Positions 30,309 through 44,984 of a stretch of 64,000 bases of DNA are shown here, in pieces (position 1 is the stretch's first letter; each line of letters begins with the position of its first letter). Below the pieces are notes generated by a model. The model was not told the DNA's origin and ran no database searches. It saw only the letters and a list, made by a program, of their open reading frames with translations. The DNA is taken from positions 1 to 64,000 of the forward strand of contig DF237323.1 in NCBI GenBank assembly GCA_000708835.1, in the 5' to 3' direction. Made by a program: the position numbers and the translations under genes. Source of the DNA: Klebsormidium nitens. Its lineage: Eukaryota; Streptophyta; Klebsormidiophyceae; Klebsormidiales; Klebsormidiaceae.

Positions 30309-31884
30309 TCAGATAATCTGCTGGATTTGGATGTCTGTCATGTTGGATTGATCGTGAAGCCTGCAGGCAATAACGGTTGACTGAGTGGTCCCTCCTTTCC
30401 AGGACGTAGTGTGATAATCCTGATCCGGCTCGTTTGCCGCGATGAGATGTTAAGACGCAACTTCTCCTCCCCTTCCTATTGACCGCGAACCAGCATGCTG
30501 GGCGGGGTGTATCAGGGCATTTTATTGGATCAGGCCCTGTTCTGATTGCAAATTCTCTTCTTAGATTTGGTAAGACCGATACCTATCGTGCATATATAGC
30601 GTGATCGGCTTGGCCAGTGCTCGCGCCGTGTAAAGATTTGAATCGTGCTGCAAATGGTGACGATTGTAAATGCAACCGGACGCGCACGATGTCTGAAAGG
30701 GAGATTCGGTGCCAAGCGGTGCTTGTTGCTCTTTATAAGTTTCGGGTTTCTACCTCTCGTTTGGTGCTCGTTATTGACCTTAACGTCGACGAAGCCGTGA
30801 ACTCCCTTTCGGAAGCTGCTCCTCGCGTTCGCATCGGCACCTTTCGGAGGAATCACGCTTTTGGGTTTAAAAAATGCTCAGGTACCTCATCGTAACCTCG
30901 GGTCTGATTTCCGTTTTGAAAGTTTGCTGAATGAAGCCTTCCGCTTCCTTGTCACGAGTTTTATCGCTCTGCATGCATGGGAAACAGAGATAGACTGTTC
31001 TCGCGTTTTCTTCTTTTTGCTTCCCCTTTGATTTGGCTTAGTATGCTGCCTACGGGAAAATGAATTGGTTTACCCGTTGAGCGGAGCGCTGCAACTTACT
31101 CTCTGGTCAAACGGCCCACCTCAACTCAGTTGATGGTCAGAAGGACCTATCTTGATTCGGTATGCGGCTCAGAAACTTCAGCTCTCACACTCGTTGCGTT
31201 TAAAATTCGGCTAAAATTTTTCCCAGTGATTGCCCGCATCAAAGCTAAGCTTTTCTCCAGTAATCGCCCGCATCAAAGCTCCAACTTTGACAGCTATCTC
31301 AGTAGGAGCATGTCCCCTGCTTTGAGGATTTTGTTACGTCACCACGTTAGTCCCCTAGACTTTCCGATCACATAGCACCTTCTATTTCATGCGGGGAAAG
31401 CCTCCCCTCGAATCATTTTCGGGTTAATGATTGCTCCTTTCATCGAGCTTAGGGTTTCTGACGTGCAAGTGCTTTGCACAAGTTTTTTCGCTTCGAACTC
31501 GTTCTCTAGACAGGCAATGAGGTTGGGGCAACTGGGACCTTTCCCCACGTCGCCCACATAGAGTTGCATGGACCCTTCTGATGCCGCAAAATTAGCGACT
31601 GTTGGTACTGGAAGTGATTAGATACTCGTTTCGCTGAATAGATTGCGAGGCACGTACCCTTGCAGCCTGAGAAAGAGTACACGCGTCTTTTTTGGGCTGC
31701 TAAGAATTGCACACACAATATGAATGTTTTGATATACTAGCACGCTGCGAGTTGCCTCTGCATAGAACAAACATGTACGTGCAGCGAAATCAAATAGGTC
31801 GGTTCAGCGCGGATCGGATCCGTCAGAAGATACGTAAGTCGGAGCAAAGACTCGACTCAATATGCAGCCGACGACTAGAACGGG

Positions 31885-32085
31885 GTCCGCTGCAGCGGAA
31901 GCGGACCTGTTTCCGCACCAGAATGAGCTTCGAAGTGGCGGAACGGACCCGCTGGCGCTCACGCGCATCGCGGCCGCAGCAGACGAAGCCCGCAGCAAAA
32001 CGGCATCGCTGCTCATTGCAGCGGAACCGGTCCCGGTTCCGCACCGGAATGGACTTCAAGCTGGCGGAACGGACTGGCTGAGTAG
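31885..32085. repeat. GC-rich two-copy tandem repeat, 128-bp period
   Basis: Bases 31892-31955 and 32020-32083 are diverged copies: GCAGCGGAA(G/C)CGG..., TTCCGCACC(A/G)GAATG, and GGCGGAACGGAC occur in both. The segment is more GC-rich than its surroundings and open in several frames. One frame reads AAE-D-FPH-N-L-GGTD in both halves. It might be a relic of coding sequence, but I cannot choose a frame with confidence. Confidence 0.5.
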
Positions 32086-33055
32086 GCCGTACGCGCCCCA
32101 ACGACTGCAACTGCTTAACTGAGTCCTCGTATCACACCCGACCATTCCTCGTATCCACCTCCCATTATGGTGCTCATGGAAACCCTCTCAAGCAGTCCCA
32201 TCCTTCTTTTGTATGTGCATACTTCGGAGCAGCAGTGGATAATTCGCCAGCATACTAGGCGCGCCGCTATCAGATGGTTCCGGACGAGCCACCAGATGAT
32301 GACTGCCAACATTGAGAACTCAGTATCAGGACAAATTGCAGATGTATTGACGGGCAGTCAGCCGTCCGGGTCGACGTTAAGGCGGTGAAGTCCTTCAGAT
32401 TGCCGTCGGATAACGTATGTTCCGACTTGCTCCTGTAATCTTAGGGTCTGGCCTTTCTGAACAGACAGGTAATGCTCTAAATCGTTTAAGCGGCGGTCTG
32501 AGTGCGGGAATCTGTGAAAGGAGAAAGCCGCGCCTGAGGATTCTTGGTACGAGAAGAGATACTGCTTCTGAAATCCGAAACGAGTCTTCCAAAACGGACA
32601 ACGTTGCGATATGTAGGGTCGTAAAGCTGGCATTAAAGAGCGTAAGTAGACAGCCGGCTACTTGAAACTGGCAGATCCCCGCCCAACTCTGTTTATGAGG
32701 GGCGGCAGACAGGCACGACTTGAGAACCCCCAAATTTGCCCGTTGGATCGAGAAGCCGAACAGGTATCTCCCATAATGACGTCTCCGTGAAGCAGAGCTG
32801 TTTGCATCGTATTTCCAAGACGCTCGATGACTGTTGCCTGAAAGAGTTTGTCTGTTAGCTTCGTGGTCAAACACAGTCTTCCTAAAAGAGACACAAAGCG
32901 ATAGAATCATGTTTGACCCGTACCCTGGCTGTGATTGAGCTTTTCTCATGTCTTTCCAAGACAAGAGTGGAGGAGATCCTCCTGATGCCATCTGCCAATC
33001 GGAAACGAGGCCCCTGCGTGTCTTGCAGTGAGCGGCAGTTTCGATAATTTCAGCT

Positions 33056-33139
33056 CACGTGCAGCCACGTGGGCTGATAATCGGCGAACAAAGTCTGCGT
33101 CGGAGCCCTCGGACTCACCGCGGGGGCTCCGTATAAATA
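33056..33139 (+). promoter_or_regulatory. Best-preserved promoter-like module of the array
   Basis: Two perfect CACGTG G-boxes at 33056-33061 and 33066-33071 (10 bp apart) are followed by TATAAATA at 33132-33139, 61 bp after the second box. This is a plausible plant RNA polymerase II core promoter layout within one array unit. Downstream, 33209-33583 (+) is open for 124 codons and includes the array core, but it has no recognisable domain and is not conserved as a frame in other copies. Confidence 0.45.
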
Positions 33140-36100
33140 CGGTACTACGCAGTCCGTAGACGACTTGGATTGGATACTTATAAGCCATAGCTTCTTTGGT
33201 CGCGGCCGGTGTTACGCATAAGAGCCGGAAGCCAACGTCGTGCGCAGCTGAAGAGCCTCCGCTCTTTTGCATCTCCGCTTTCTGCAGTCTGTGCTTCTAC
33301 AATGCGATTGTTTGGCTGCTCAAATGGAATGGTGGTCACCGAAGCGATTAGAAATGGGTCGGTGCACGTTGTCAATTTTGGACTAGCCTATGATGGAGCT
33401 TCGCGCATGTCTAATTGCCAAGACAACTTAACAGCGGTCGGAAATCCTGATGGCGAAGGAGCGGTTTCGACCTCCTTTTTCACTTCCAATCGAGCCTTGA
33501 GGCATACTTACATATGTAACATAAAGACGAATGGGCCTTTGTATTCAATCAACTTAGTCGTGCAAACATCAGACTTCTGCTAAATCGGGTCAGCTGATAG
33601 CCTCCACCTCCCGGCCTCGAAGCAATCCATTCGGGATTGGCGCTCGATTGTAAGGGCGTCGACGTCAAAGCAGGTGTGTGGCGTCACCACAAGCAGCATT
33701 TGAGAACTCATCTCTCTATGCGAAACAATTATTCCCTCGAAGTGCGATCCACGCCAATACCTGCTGTGTAACGCACGCGGATTAAGTCGTTACGGTTAAG
33801 TCAGCGCGCCCATGCAGTCGCGCGCCTCAATTGCGCGGCCTCAAAGAGAGCTAGACGGCTAATAATATAGATCTAGGAATCATAGGCTTTGTAAGTGCGC
33901 TCAAACAAAAATGACTCCAGCACACAATCCTGCCGGAAGATGTCTCGTTTCTGCGACATTCAAATCAATGTGCGCTCATCTTTGAAGTAGAATGGAGCTG
34001 TTCGATTATCCACGATATAAAAGCTCCTTGAAAGCGCTTCAGTGATTGCCCTACCTTATCACTTTCAAAGTAAACCGTCAGCAATGATGCAGAGGCTTTG
34101 AGCCCGGTACTGATTTTTCTCGAAGGATAAGCCCAATTCTTTTCCTAGTACTGTTTGCTAATGCTACGATTTTGTCGCTTGCCTGATCCATTGTAACTCA
34201 GTACTTGCTGGAATTTCTATCGGCCAGCCGTCGTCGTTGATACCTCCAATTCACGTTGTGGTAAGTCAAACGGAGTCTTGAACCTTATTTAGAAGCGACC
34301 TTCTCCCCATGTTTCGAAAGAGTCGTATTCATCCGGGACGGGAAGTACTAGGGCGTTCCTGAACCCCTGCCAACCTTCAATTACTAATTTGAGAAGGCGA
34401 TGAGTGAAAATCCGACCGGAAGCCATGGGCACTTCACAGCCCAACCGTGTGAAGACTACCGTCTCAGTGACGCCTTTGCTGCTTCACTCTTTTAGTGAAG
34501 CATGCAGCTTTTGATGTGGGTAGTCTGAAACGCGAATAGGTACCATGTAGCGAAAGTACGACATCCTCGGTGGTGAGAGGTGCAAGTTGGAATGAAGGTT
34601 TCTGGCCCAGAGCCTTTCCTAGTTTGCTGAGGAATTAGTAGCGGCAGACACGCCGTATGCGTCAAAACTCCTGCCGAAGTTTGTTCGGTAGCTTTGTATT
34701 CTGCTACGGCGTAATCAAAAGTCTCGCACTTCCAGAGCGTCTTGGCAAACGAAAGAAGGCAATCTCTACGTGGCGCTGGCTGTGACTGAGCTTTGTCTCG
34801 TGTCTACTTAAGACATTGACCTTAGCGTAACCCCCTGATGCCAGTGGCACGCCGATCGCTGGCAACAGAACTCAACAAACCCTCTACGCGATGCAGTCAT
34901 CCACAGGGCGTACGCAACCCGCCCACGTGAACCCACGTGAGCACTGGCGATTCGCAGATTCAGAGCCCTTCGTTTTTCAGCGCGGCACCGGTCTTTGTAA
35001 GAGTGGTCTCTTCAACCCAACATCAGCAGCCTTACGGTCATTACGGGTATGATGGAATCAGGGTCCATGATTCAGAGTTTCAGTGAATTCACTGCGCCTA
35101 CGTACTCGCATTCCCTCAGAACAAAGACTGATCATCCCCCTTACCGGGCTGTGGATCTAATCAATCTTTGAAGGGCTGCATGTCCTCTTTTCGAAAGCGA
35201 AGCGAAAGCAAAGTAGTATCTCGTGCAAGTGAATACGATCAAGACAGCTCTAAGCTATGCAAACTTTCCGTCGCAGCCGGAGGCGATTCAGATCAACACA
35301 TACTCCAACCGTCGTCCAAACTCAAAGCTCCTCGGCGGACCCTCCGACCAGTGCAGTTCTGCTGATCTGCATTCTGTTCCTTGATTAAGCGAGCTTATCT
35401 TTGGCAAATCCACTTGGAGATTGCCCAGCGAAGAAGGGCGACTGGGTCGGCGCATACCAGATATCCTTCTCTGGCTATGATCGTGGATCTTCGCGTCTTT
35501 TTGACCAAGACAGAAGGGTCCTCCAGCAATTCCTTACGGCCAGGAGAAGTCCTGGTCCCGATGTTGCCGTTTTATAACTTTCTCCACACGATGTTGTTGG
35601 CATGACGCGATTGACGAGATGTGAGCACTAGTGGGGCTAGTCTTGTATCCCAAGGTTCCTGATACGCTCCTATTAAAATTACTTTGGAAATTTGATCTCG
35701 GTTGCAGTTCCCTAAACCAAAGGTAAGCGGCAGACAGGGGGTGAAGTTAGGACGATTGGGCTATTTTCGAACCTTGCTCAAACAATGCTGTACGGTCCTT
35801 CTGATGCCGCAAACCTGCAATGACCTTTGGCACTGGAAGCGCATCCTAGCTGGTTTTGATCGTGCTAAGCAACAGCAAGTTGCAATCTGCTTGCTAACTG
35901 AAAAGTAACGCGCATCTTGAAATTAAGTGTCAAAATAACACGTCGGACGTCTTCCTTGGTGTTTACTACCACGGTGCGACGTCTCGTTGCTGCCACAAAT
36001 CAGCTCTTTTTGCAGTGAAACGGAAGGTCAGTCCGCTAGGCCAGATTGAAAGCCTCAGGAGGAAACGTCGACAAAACCAAACACCCAACCACAGAATTTA

Positions 36101-36564
36101 TGTACCCGTACTCGTGTTCATCATCCAATCATTCATCATTCCTATTTACTTCTGGTGTGTTGTCTGGCTAAGACAACAACAACGAGTACTTCTGATGCCA
36201 TCTGCCGAATGGTTAAAGTCGCCCCCTGGCGTCTCGGCTAGCCACGTTCCGCCAGATCGGCCAACGTATCTCACATGGACCCATGTCCCTGACAGAACTC
36301 TAGAGAGCCCTTGCCTTTGCGGGCCCAAATAAGAAGTCCGTGGCCCTCGAGGCGAGCGCAAGAGTTCCGGCCGATTGCAATCAGTCTGGCCTTCTTAGGA
36401 ATTAGGAAAGCATGTCAAGAGTTCTTGCAAGAGTCGAGAATCTCGGTCACTCTTCTCTTCTGATCCGGTACGTCAAACCTTTTGTGCTCAGTATCAAACT
36501 TGCGTTTGGCTACTCCTGTTGGGAGGTGGCCTTTGATTAAGCAACTAAGGCGGAAAGGTGCAAA

Positions 36565-36584
36565 NNNNNNNNNNNNNNNNNNNN
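36565..36584. other. Assembly gap (20 N)
   Basis: Twenty Ns interrupt an array unit just before its core motif. Gaps in repeated DNA suggest the copy number and spacing of the array may be under-represented in the assembly. Confidence 0.99.
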
Positions 36585-39500
36585 GATAGCTTCAACTCTG
36601 GCTATGATGGAACTTCGCAATTTCTGACCAAGACGGAATCTCTTGGGGTCCTGATGGCCAGGAGCTACTCCGATTGCTGTTTTTGCCGGACTGGATCGTT
36701 ACCAAACGTTGTTGAAGTAGTGACGTGATTGAACTTTTATATAAGTACTGATGGGCTTGGACTGTGATTTCTATATATATGGAGCGGGAATGACATCAAG
36801 GCATCTTTCAGTTGGTTCTTGTTGTCCGGAGGGAGTACGTTACCGATATCGTCGTCGCAATCAAGGATCCATGAAATGCTCGGTGATGTTAGAGAGCGGG
36901 ATCGATGAAAGCGACGTTTCCGCCAAGGCAAGTGTACGGTATTGCAGAGCAGCAATTGAGAATGTGCCTCTCCGCGGAGTATGACCACATCCGTGTTCTA
37001 CACCGCACCTCCGCTGCGCGCCTCACGCTGTGCTCGCGCGCGCAGCTCGCGCCTCAACGGAGGGCCGCCCCTTGACTTGAGTGCTACATGGATCGACGTA
37101 CTTCGTTCTAAATTTGGGCGTTTGATTGCTCTTGCGCATGAATGTTTGTGTGGGAAATATTCCACTTTCTGCAGAACGGCAACATCTCAGGCTGTTCCTA
37201 AGACATAGTGTAAAGGTGTTGGGGTCAACTCTCACAATTGGCAGGTCGCCCCAGCTTGTTCACGGTGTTTCTGAAGCCAAAAACTATCCGCAATTCTTGC
37301 AACCAGCATCCGTTGATCTGCCATTGATGGTGACAGGAAGCCTTTCTCTGACTACTCGGTTGACAGAATGAACGTCGAGGCAAGATGATTGGGTTGCATG
37401 GTGCTTGTACAGAATCTTGGCAATAACGGGGCTTCGCCTATGTTTGACCTGCAAGACAGAGCACGAACGTCGGTCCTGACGGCCGGAAGCTGATCCAGTT
37501 TTAGTTTTGCCCTTCTGTGGATCTCTCCACGACGAAGACCTATGAATTCCTTGATGTAATATGAGGTCTCACAGGGCTTCTGTTCCCTCCCCAGCCGAGA
37601 GACACCGTTGGACATTATTCGACCAGTTTCTGATTAGCCAAAAACAGGATTACAGACGAAACAAAGCGAGTGTTCATATGGGCACCTGAGCTTGATGGTG
37701 AGATTGTCAAAGTTGTGGTAAGTTCGCGGGGTCTGCAAGGCAGCTGACTTGACAACGAACCACCTTTAGGACTATGTTAGGAACATGCGTTTACTCTACA
37801 GCTATCCCTCAGCCTCCGTAAAATTCACTAGGGCCCCCGGCGCGTGGGGCTGCGCCGTGTGCTTCAAATGGCGCCCCTAAAAGAGAGCAAGAGCTTACAT
37901 GCATTTGAGACATGTGAAACTCCTGAAGGCGCATTGCCTGCCACGGACTGCCGATGCGGGCGCTTGTGAAGTATCTGTTCATGCTTCAAGAAATCAAAGG
38001 CGGTGATCGAAATCAGGAACGGGAGCGGTGGGCTCTTTGGAGTGCACACAGGTGAAATGAATGTCTCGCTTGAAGCCTTCTGATCGCTACGTTTCGATTC
38101 CCGAGCATGCTTTTAATCCGAGGATTTTGAAGAGTGCAAATCGGAACACGAGGCTAGACCTAGCTGGTGAAATTTCGGAGATGAGAGCTTTGACAGCTGG
38201 CAATGCATTTCATCCAGATTCAAGTCAATTTCTCTTGCAAAGAAAAGAGCGGCAGAAAAATACGTTGATCAATTTCGCAAGATTACTCTTGGATCATGAC
38301 GCCAAAGACGTGAATCGCCGCCGATCGGATCTACGTACTTTGCTTTGTATGCTCAAAGACGCTTGCCAACTCCCACCGAAATCTTTTGTGGGCTTCATGT
38401 TTGCTGCTTTACCAGATTTATTTTGAACACCTGAAAAACAACAGATTGAACTAGCAAGAACCTACTTGGCAAATTGCTGTCTGTGAATGAGCCTTCGCCT
38501 ACGTCCAGCTAAGACACATACCGAAAGCAGCGTGCTCCTGATGCCAGATGCGAAATAAAACTTCCCCTCATGTGCGCATCTCAATTCTTCCTTAGGACCC
38601 GCAGAATGGGTTCACGTGGACCCACGTGAGCAGTCAGCGGACGGAATGCTCCAAAGCTATTTGAACTTTAGCGGAACTCTGTGATGGAACCTGCGCGCGC
38701 CCTAGAGGCGACTGTGGCCAGAAACATTCAAAAGAAAAACGGTCGCAGGCGCCGTTGCAACGATTCAGAAACATACGCCGCAGGTGGCGCGCGAAGCTAT
38801 CTTCGATTTGGGTTTTCTATTTCCTTGATCTGCGTTCCGCCAATTCGCAGCGTGTGCTCAAAGGAAGGTAGCCTCATCGCCGCTTGTTTAGCTAAGTAGT
38901 TACTAGTAGTGATTTAAGGCATGAACAACGCGTCGGTGCCAATTTGACTTCTGGCTATGATGGAGTCGCGTAGGTCTGACCAAGACAAGCAAGTTGCATG
39001 ACATCATCATGCAGGGGTCCTGATTGCCACGAGTAGTCTCCGAATTCAGGGCTCTCCCGACTTGTAACTGATATTTAGAACGATCTAAACGTGCGTCTTG
39101 ACTGGATGCTGAACCAGAACACTCTAATGAAACCGTGATTCACCGAAGGGGAATGGCATCAAAGCATTTGGCATCAAATCGGTTCTGATTGCCAGAATCG
39201 AATGAACCGTAGTCCTCGAACCAATTGAAATTCATAGGGAAAGAAACAAAAAGTCGTCAGATTTCATAGGAGGAAGCTCGATGATGAGAGCGTCGACGCC
39301 AAAGCTAGCACATTCGCGGCTTTTGCGAAGTAGGACTTGGCAGCGTATGTCCCTGTAGAATGGTCAGGTTCGTGTTTCCTACCACTATTTCCACTAGCCA
39401 CCTCATGATGCTGAAACACCTGATCTCAGATGGTCTCGAGGCAGGGTCGCGCCCTTCAACTGGGCGGCCTCTGAACAGAGCCATAGGAGTCAAATTCAGA

Positions 39501-42500
39501 GTTGCAAAGTCAGGCGGCTGATAACACTTACGTCGCCAGAGACTTGACAAAAAGTATCCAGTTGGGCCATATAGACATGGAATCAGTTGCATCATTGCTC
39601 ATAGACACAAGGTGATTGGCTGCTGGTTTAAACATTGTGCTGGGATCGCTTCCACTCTGCAAATCTCAAAGGTGCTTATACAACATTGGTAAGCTGCCAA
39701 CGAGTTGATGGCTCTTTGCCCATGCAAGCTCTTCAGATCACAAGCTAGCACGTTTGAGATTCTGTAGTTCAATAACCTCAGAAGACAAACTATTCTTTGG
39801 TGTCCTGCATGAGCTCAATCTTACTCTCGTGGTCTGCTTTACACGCTTGCACATCGAAGTTGAATGGCAGACAGGCAGTGAATTCTGGTGTCAGAACGCA
39901 TGGAAGGAGAACGTGGACTCCAGTTCTCATTTGTGGACCCCCACACCACTGGTTGAAACTCTGCACGCGCAGATCTAAATCGCCTGGTTGAATTACAGAT
40001 CACCGGGTCGTTTCTTGGGCGACTGGAAAACATTTGCAAGGTTTGTATGCATGCATTTCAGCGCTCGGTGGAAATCGAGCGGGTCGGTCAGCAATACGCT
40101 TTGAGTTACGTTACCGTGGGTTTGCTAGTTCACGCGCGTGGCAAGCCCTAGCTCAATGTCCTTGCGCGCGCATGTTGACTGTTGTGGGGTCTCGGACTGC
40201 AAATCGCAGTCCGCGTTCTCCTTCCATCCGTTCTATCACCACCTAAAGTGGGCACAAATTCGAAGAATTCAGTGCCCACAAATGCCGGTCATCCTGATGT
40301 CGCACGGTTAGCGCCACCGTGGACCAGTGCAGTTAATATTCAGATTACCCAGATCGCTGCAAGAACGTCCCGGCCAAACTTGCTTGCGAGTCAGGCGGCG
40401 TGTCTCAGTGGAGAACGATCCTGCAAAGTGCCCAATGCTTTAGTACGCACGGGATTCATCTAAAATTGCCCGTACGTAAGCATCCTTTCTGGCTCTTGGC
40501 AATTTCGAGGTTTTGGTCGAGCTAAGCAGGGCACATGCATCGCGCGCTTTTCAGGCTTTCTTCCGCCCAAAAGCTACACGTGTCCTCAACGCTGACAACA
40601 TGGCATGGCGCCTCCGAGTCACCGGTGTATTCTTGTTCTGCTAGCATGGAGGGATCGAATCCGCTTTTGCGGAGATTGAATTTCGCAAAGTCAGGCCCCG
40701 GAAGATAGCAAGGGTACTCAGATTGGAGCGGAATTTCTTTCTGCCGTTTGCATCGACACTGGCCCTTTCACCGTCGAACATCAATTTCGTGGAACAATGA
40801 AGATCCCTGATTGAAACCGGGAGAACATGTTCTGTATTTTTAGGGCCTGTTCTGAAGATTAGAGGCCAATAAAGCAACGATGCTGAGAATTATCGCCCTT
40901 TTGTGAGCTTCAGTTCCGCTGACCTCCATTCTACGGCCATAGGAATTGAAAAGCGTCAAATGTGCTGAATCAAAAACTGACAACCACTCGGAGCAAGCTT
41001 TACGTTCGTGAAATAAAATCGTGGCTATGATGAAGGTTTAGTGGCAGGTATGTCTTGTCAAGACACCGAGGGTCTTCCTACTTCTGATCGCCGGCCGGGA
41101 GCACCTCGTAATACGCCTTTGCCGTTCCATGTACTTTCTCCTCCACCGACGAATCGAAAGTGGCACGCGAGCAATGATGCAAACGTCTGTGTGATCCTGT
41201 ATTGTCGATTGTGCGGAAACTGCACTCCCGTTCTCGTTCTTGGTCTGAGGAGCGTTATTACTTTACAACTTGCATTTCTTTCCGGCCGGCATTCTGTCGA
41301 CGTCGTCTTCTCTCTTTGACGACGTCTGGTCAGATCACAGATTATTAAGGTCCTACCTCGAACGAATCGCAGGCAGGGCCTGTGCCGTTCCTACGCGTCG
41401 CCCTATGATGAGTCGTCTTTATACTCCTTTGAGTCTCTTCACTATGTGCATCGTGGATTGTGTGTCGACTTGGCGGTATGAGCGCCTCTAAGATGATACT
41501 CTTGCTTGGGAAGGCAATGATCTTAAACGCGGTGGGCACTTCACAGACCACGTCTGAGTACGTGAGAGACGCGCGCGCCGTCTCGCTGACGCCTTCTGAT
41601 TGCGATAGGACTCTCATTGCGGGCTGAGTCCAAAGTGACGTGTCCAGCACATACATACCTGACGTCTGATCTTTGGCTGAGATTGGATCTTGTCTTATGT
41701 CTATCCGAGACAAGGACATCTAGGAGTGCTCGTGATGCCAGCTGCCATTAGATAATGGCCTCGCCTCTTCAGTCATTCTCAGAGCTATACACGACCTGCC
41801 CATGCATGCATGCGCGGGCGCGCGGGCGCGCCACGTGGACCCATGTGGGCATCGGCGAACAGAAGTCTGCGGAGCCAGAATTTTAGCGGGGCACATGGAA
41901 AGGTACTCGGCAGTTTCCCCTCGGACAACTCTTGATGCATATTCATTGTCTCTGCTGGTGCTATGGATTAGCAAGATACTCCGAAGGGTCTATGAAGCTG
42001 CTATAGGGTCCCGCCGATTTTCCAATCTGCGGTTCCGCTGATCTGCAGCTTGTGTTGACTTAATGGCTACTCTGTCGGGAACGTGACCGACGAAGCATGA
42101 TGATTGGGTCGCGTGGTGCTCGCACAAGTCTGTGGCGATGATAGAGCTTCGCTTACGTCTGATCAAGACAGCAAGATCTCCACCTGTCTCCTGACGGCCG
42201 GAGGCAGTTCCAATTTTACTTTTGCGTTCTGTGGATCTTTCCACGACGTACTAGGGCCTTTCGACCTCCTTGATGTATATGAGCCCTCACGGGCCAATCT
42301 GGTTTTTACCCATCGAACTGGAAAGACACGTTGGCAGATTCTTGAGCAAGTCGCTAAAAAACGTGTACTAGAGTCTTCAAATATCGAAACGAAGCGACCC
42401 AAGTGTCTGTTTGGGTGCGTAACCTGATGATGAGAGCATCAACGTCCAAATGAAAAGACGCCGTTTGCAAGACAGGCAGCTCCACTTAAGAAAGTTCCAC

Positions 42501-44984
42501 TTGCGGATTGTAGTCAAATTCGTAATCTGTACCACTATCCCTAATGTGCAACTCACTCGGGCCCGCGCGTGGGGCTGCGCCCTGCTCTTCGAATGGCGCC
42601 CCTAAACGAGAGCAATGGCAACTATATCCCAAAATATGTGAGACTCCCAAAGGCGCATCGCATGTGTCACGGTTTGCCGGTGCGCGCGCTTGTGGAGATT
42701 CTGTTTATGCTTCGAAAAGGCGGTGATAAGGGGAGCAGACGCGGTGAGCGCGTTGGTTTCCACCCAGGTTAACATGACCGTCTCGCCGAAGCCTCTTGAT
42801 TGTTACCTTGTTTCGTGGAGCAAGCTTTTGGTGTGAGTAGTCTGAAAACGCGGAAAAACGAAAGTGTGGCTCTATTTGGAGTTTCGTCGTTTAGGTGAGA
42901 GTTGGAAGTCGGCATGTATCCTATTGGAGAGGTTTTCGGTTCCAGAAGAAGCAGCGGCGGTTATGATCGAGACTCGAGTATGTCTGAGCAGAAAGATGTG
43001 GGTGTCCTGACGGCCGACAATCGCTCCAATCCTCTTTGATATCTGCAGACTTCTGACTAGACACTGTTCCCAAAGATGTGAACGTCGATCATAGTTGGAT
43101 GGTTGTCGAGACTTGGACGCTGCATGATGGGGCTTCTGTAATCTACCGAGCGGGAGAGACATCAGGACAATCTTTCAAAGTACCGGCTCGGATCACGAGA
43201 ATCTGCGAACCGTAGCCCTCGAAGCAATAGATTTTAGCCGGAGCTCGATGATGAGAGCGTCAATGTCCATGTTGAAGCTCGCGGCTGTTGCAATGAGAAG
43301 GACTTGGTAATTACGTACACTGTCATGAGGTTTGATACTGAGATTATTCTTCTCCACCACGTATCATTCCGCTGTAAAACCCCTTAAGGTTGGGTTACGC
43401 GCCTTCAAGTGGGCGACCTCTGGAAGAGAGCTATATGGATCGGATTATACCTGCCAGAATCCGGGCTTATGATGGTGGTTACGGTGAAGACTCTTTGCAA
43501 AAGAAATTAACCTGGTTTCTGCGCCCGTTCCTGATATTACATCTAAGATATCAAAGAATTTTGAATTGTCCTGCGCTAGGGGGCTAAACACTGCCTTACC
43601 AGTTTGTTATGATCATCTTCAGGTTTGTTCTCTAGCGTTGATGCAACTCTCGTGAGCGCGATGTCCAACATCCTTGAACGCTTAGCTCACGCTTCTCGTC
43701 GTAGTTGCTGATGCTACACTTTATTTCGCTCTTGGTGCGAGGAGAATTTGTTCAGTTGCTGCAGGCCTATTGCATTGGCCGTTTGCCCCTCTTGTTTTGA
43801 CGACTTATCCTTGGACGAATGTGGGCCAGACTCTCAATCGGATTAGAATCCCGAGGATCAACCTAGCCCTAGTATAAACGAGCCGCATTAATACTGTTGC
43901 ACAATACATATCGTTCCTTCAACATTGTAAGAGGCTGCTCTTACAACGATCAAAAGTGCATTCCTTCTGGAGACAATTTTGTCAGTTCGCGCTGGCGTGG
44001 CTGCTCAATTGTTGCTTAAAGATGGCGATGATTGAAAAAGCGAGCAAAAGCAGTGGGCACTTTGCAACCCAAGATCGGGCGCAAACTTACCCTAGTCTCG
44101 CTGACGCCTTCTGATTGTTGCGATCTTTTGCTTGCTTCTGATGTGAGGAGTTCGTGGCGCGGAAGGAGTGCCATTTGACATGCAATGCTTTGGCAAAGCG
44201 TTTTATGAATCTGAGTTGACTATTGGCATGTATCTTAGCGAAAGAATAGCGAAAGAACTTATCTTGCAATGCAAGGCGGGAAAGAGGACAAGATTTGATT
44301 TGAGACAATCATGCAAACAACAGATGGCGGCTGATCGAAGTACGTTTGATGGATAGATTTGTGCGTATCGGCGTTGGGGCGGAAACCCGGAACCGTGATC
44401 CAGACCTCCCTTACCGCAAACGTCAAGAATCCTTATTTGGATGTAAGGTGACGACAGCCGTGACGTTTCCCAACCTCTGAATATTGCGTTCGTGCGAGGA
44501 TCCACGAAGGTGTTCCAGGCGTTTTGTGAATTACCTAGAGGTCATCGACCAGATCCCCCGATTTGCACTCACTTGCAGTTTTTTGACTGCCGATTTGTCC
44601 TTGTAGAAAGCGAGTCACTTCGCTACTCCAGATGCGTCGTGACCATCGCATCAAGAAGACGAAAGGGTCTGTGCATAGTCGCATTCTGGATATGACGGAG
44701 CTCGCGCATGTCTGATCAAGACATGAAGGCCGTGGCGACATTCCTGACAACCACGAGCAGCTACGTTTCAAGGTTCTGCGGCTCAACTGGATCATCAGAT
44801 TGTAAGATTAAGCTATGTTTCCTTCCTGGATTTGTCGCCAATTTTTTTGTAACGTATCTGCTGCGACGCTATGTGCTGCAAGTATGTTTAGCTGAGAAGA
44901 TAAATCGGCGTGTGTACACGCCGCCTTTGTCGGCCCCTTTTAGCTCAGCCAAGAAAGCCGGGCAATGTCGTTCCCCAGTCTCAC

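Noticed and set aside
33209-33583. 124-codon open frame overlapping the array core, behind a G-box/TATA arrangement.
   Set aside because: The frame is not conserved in the other array copies, which carry stops or shifts at the same place; kept only as context for the promoter-like module.
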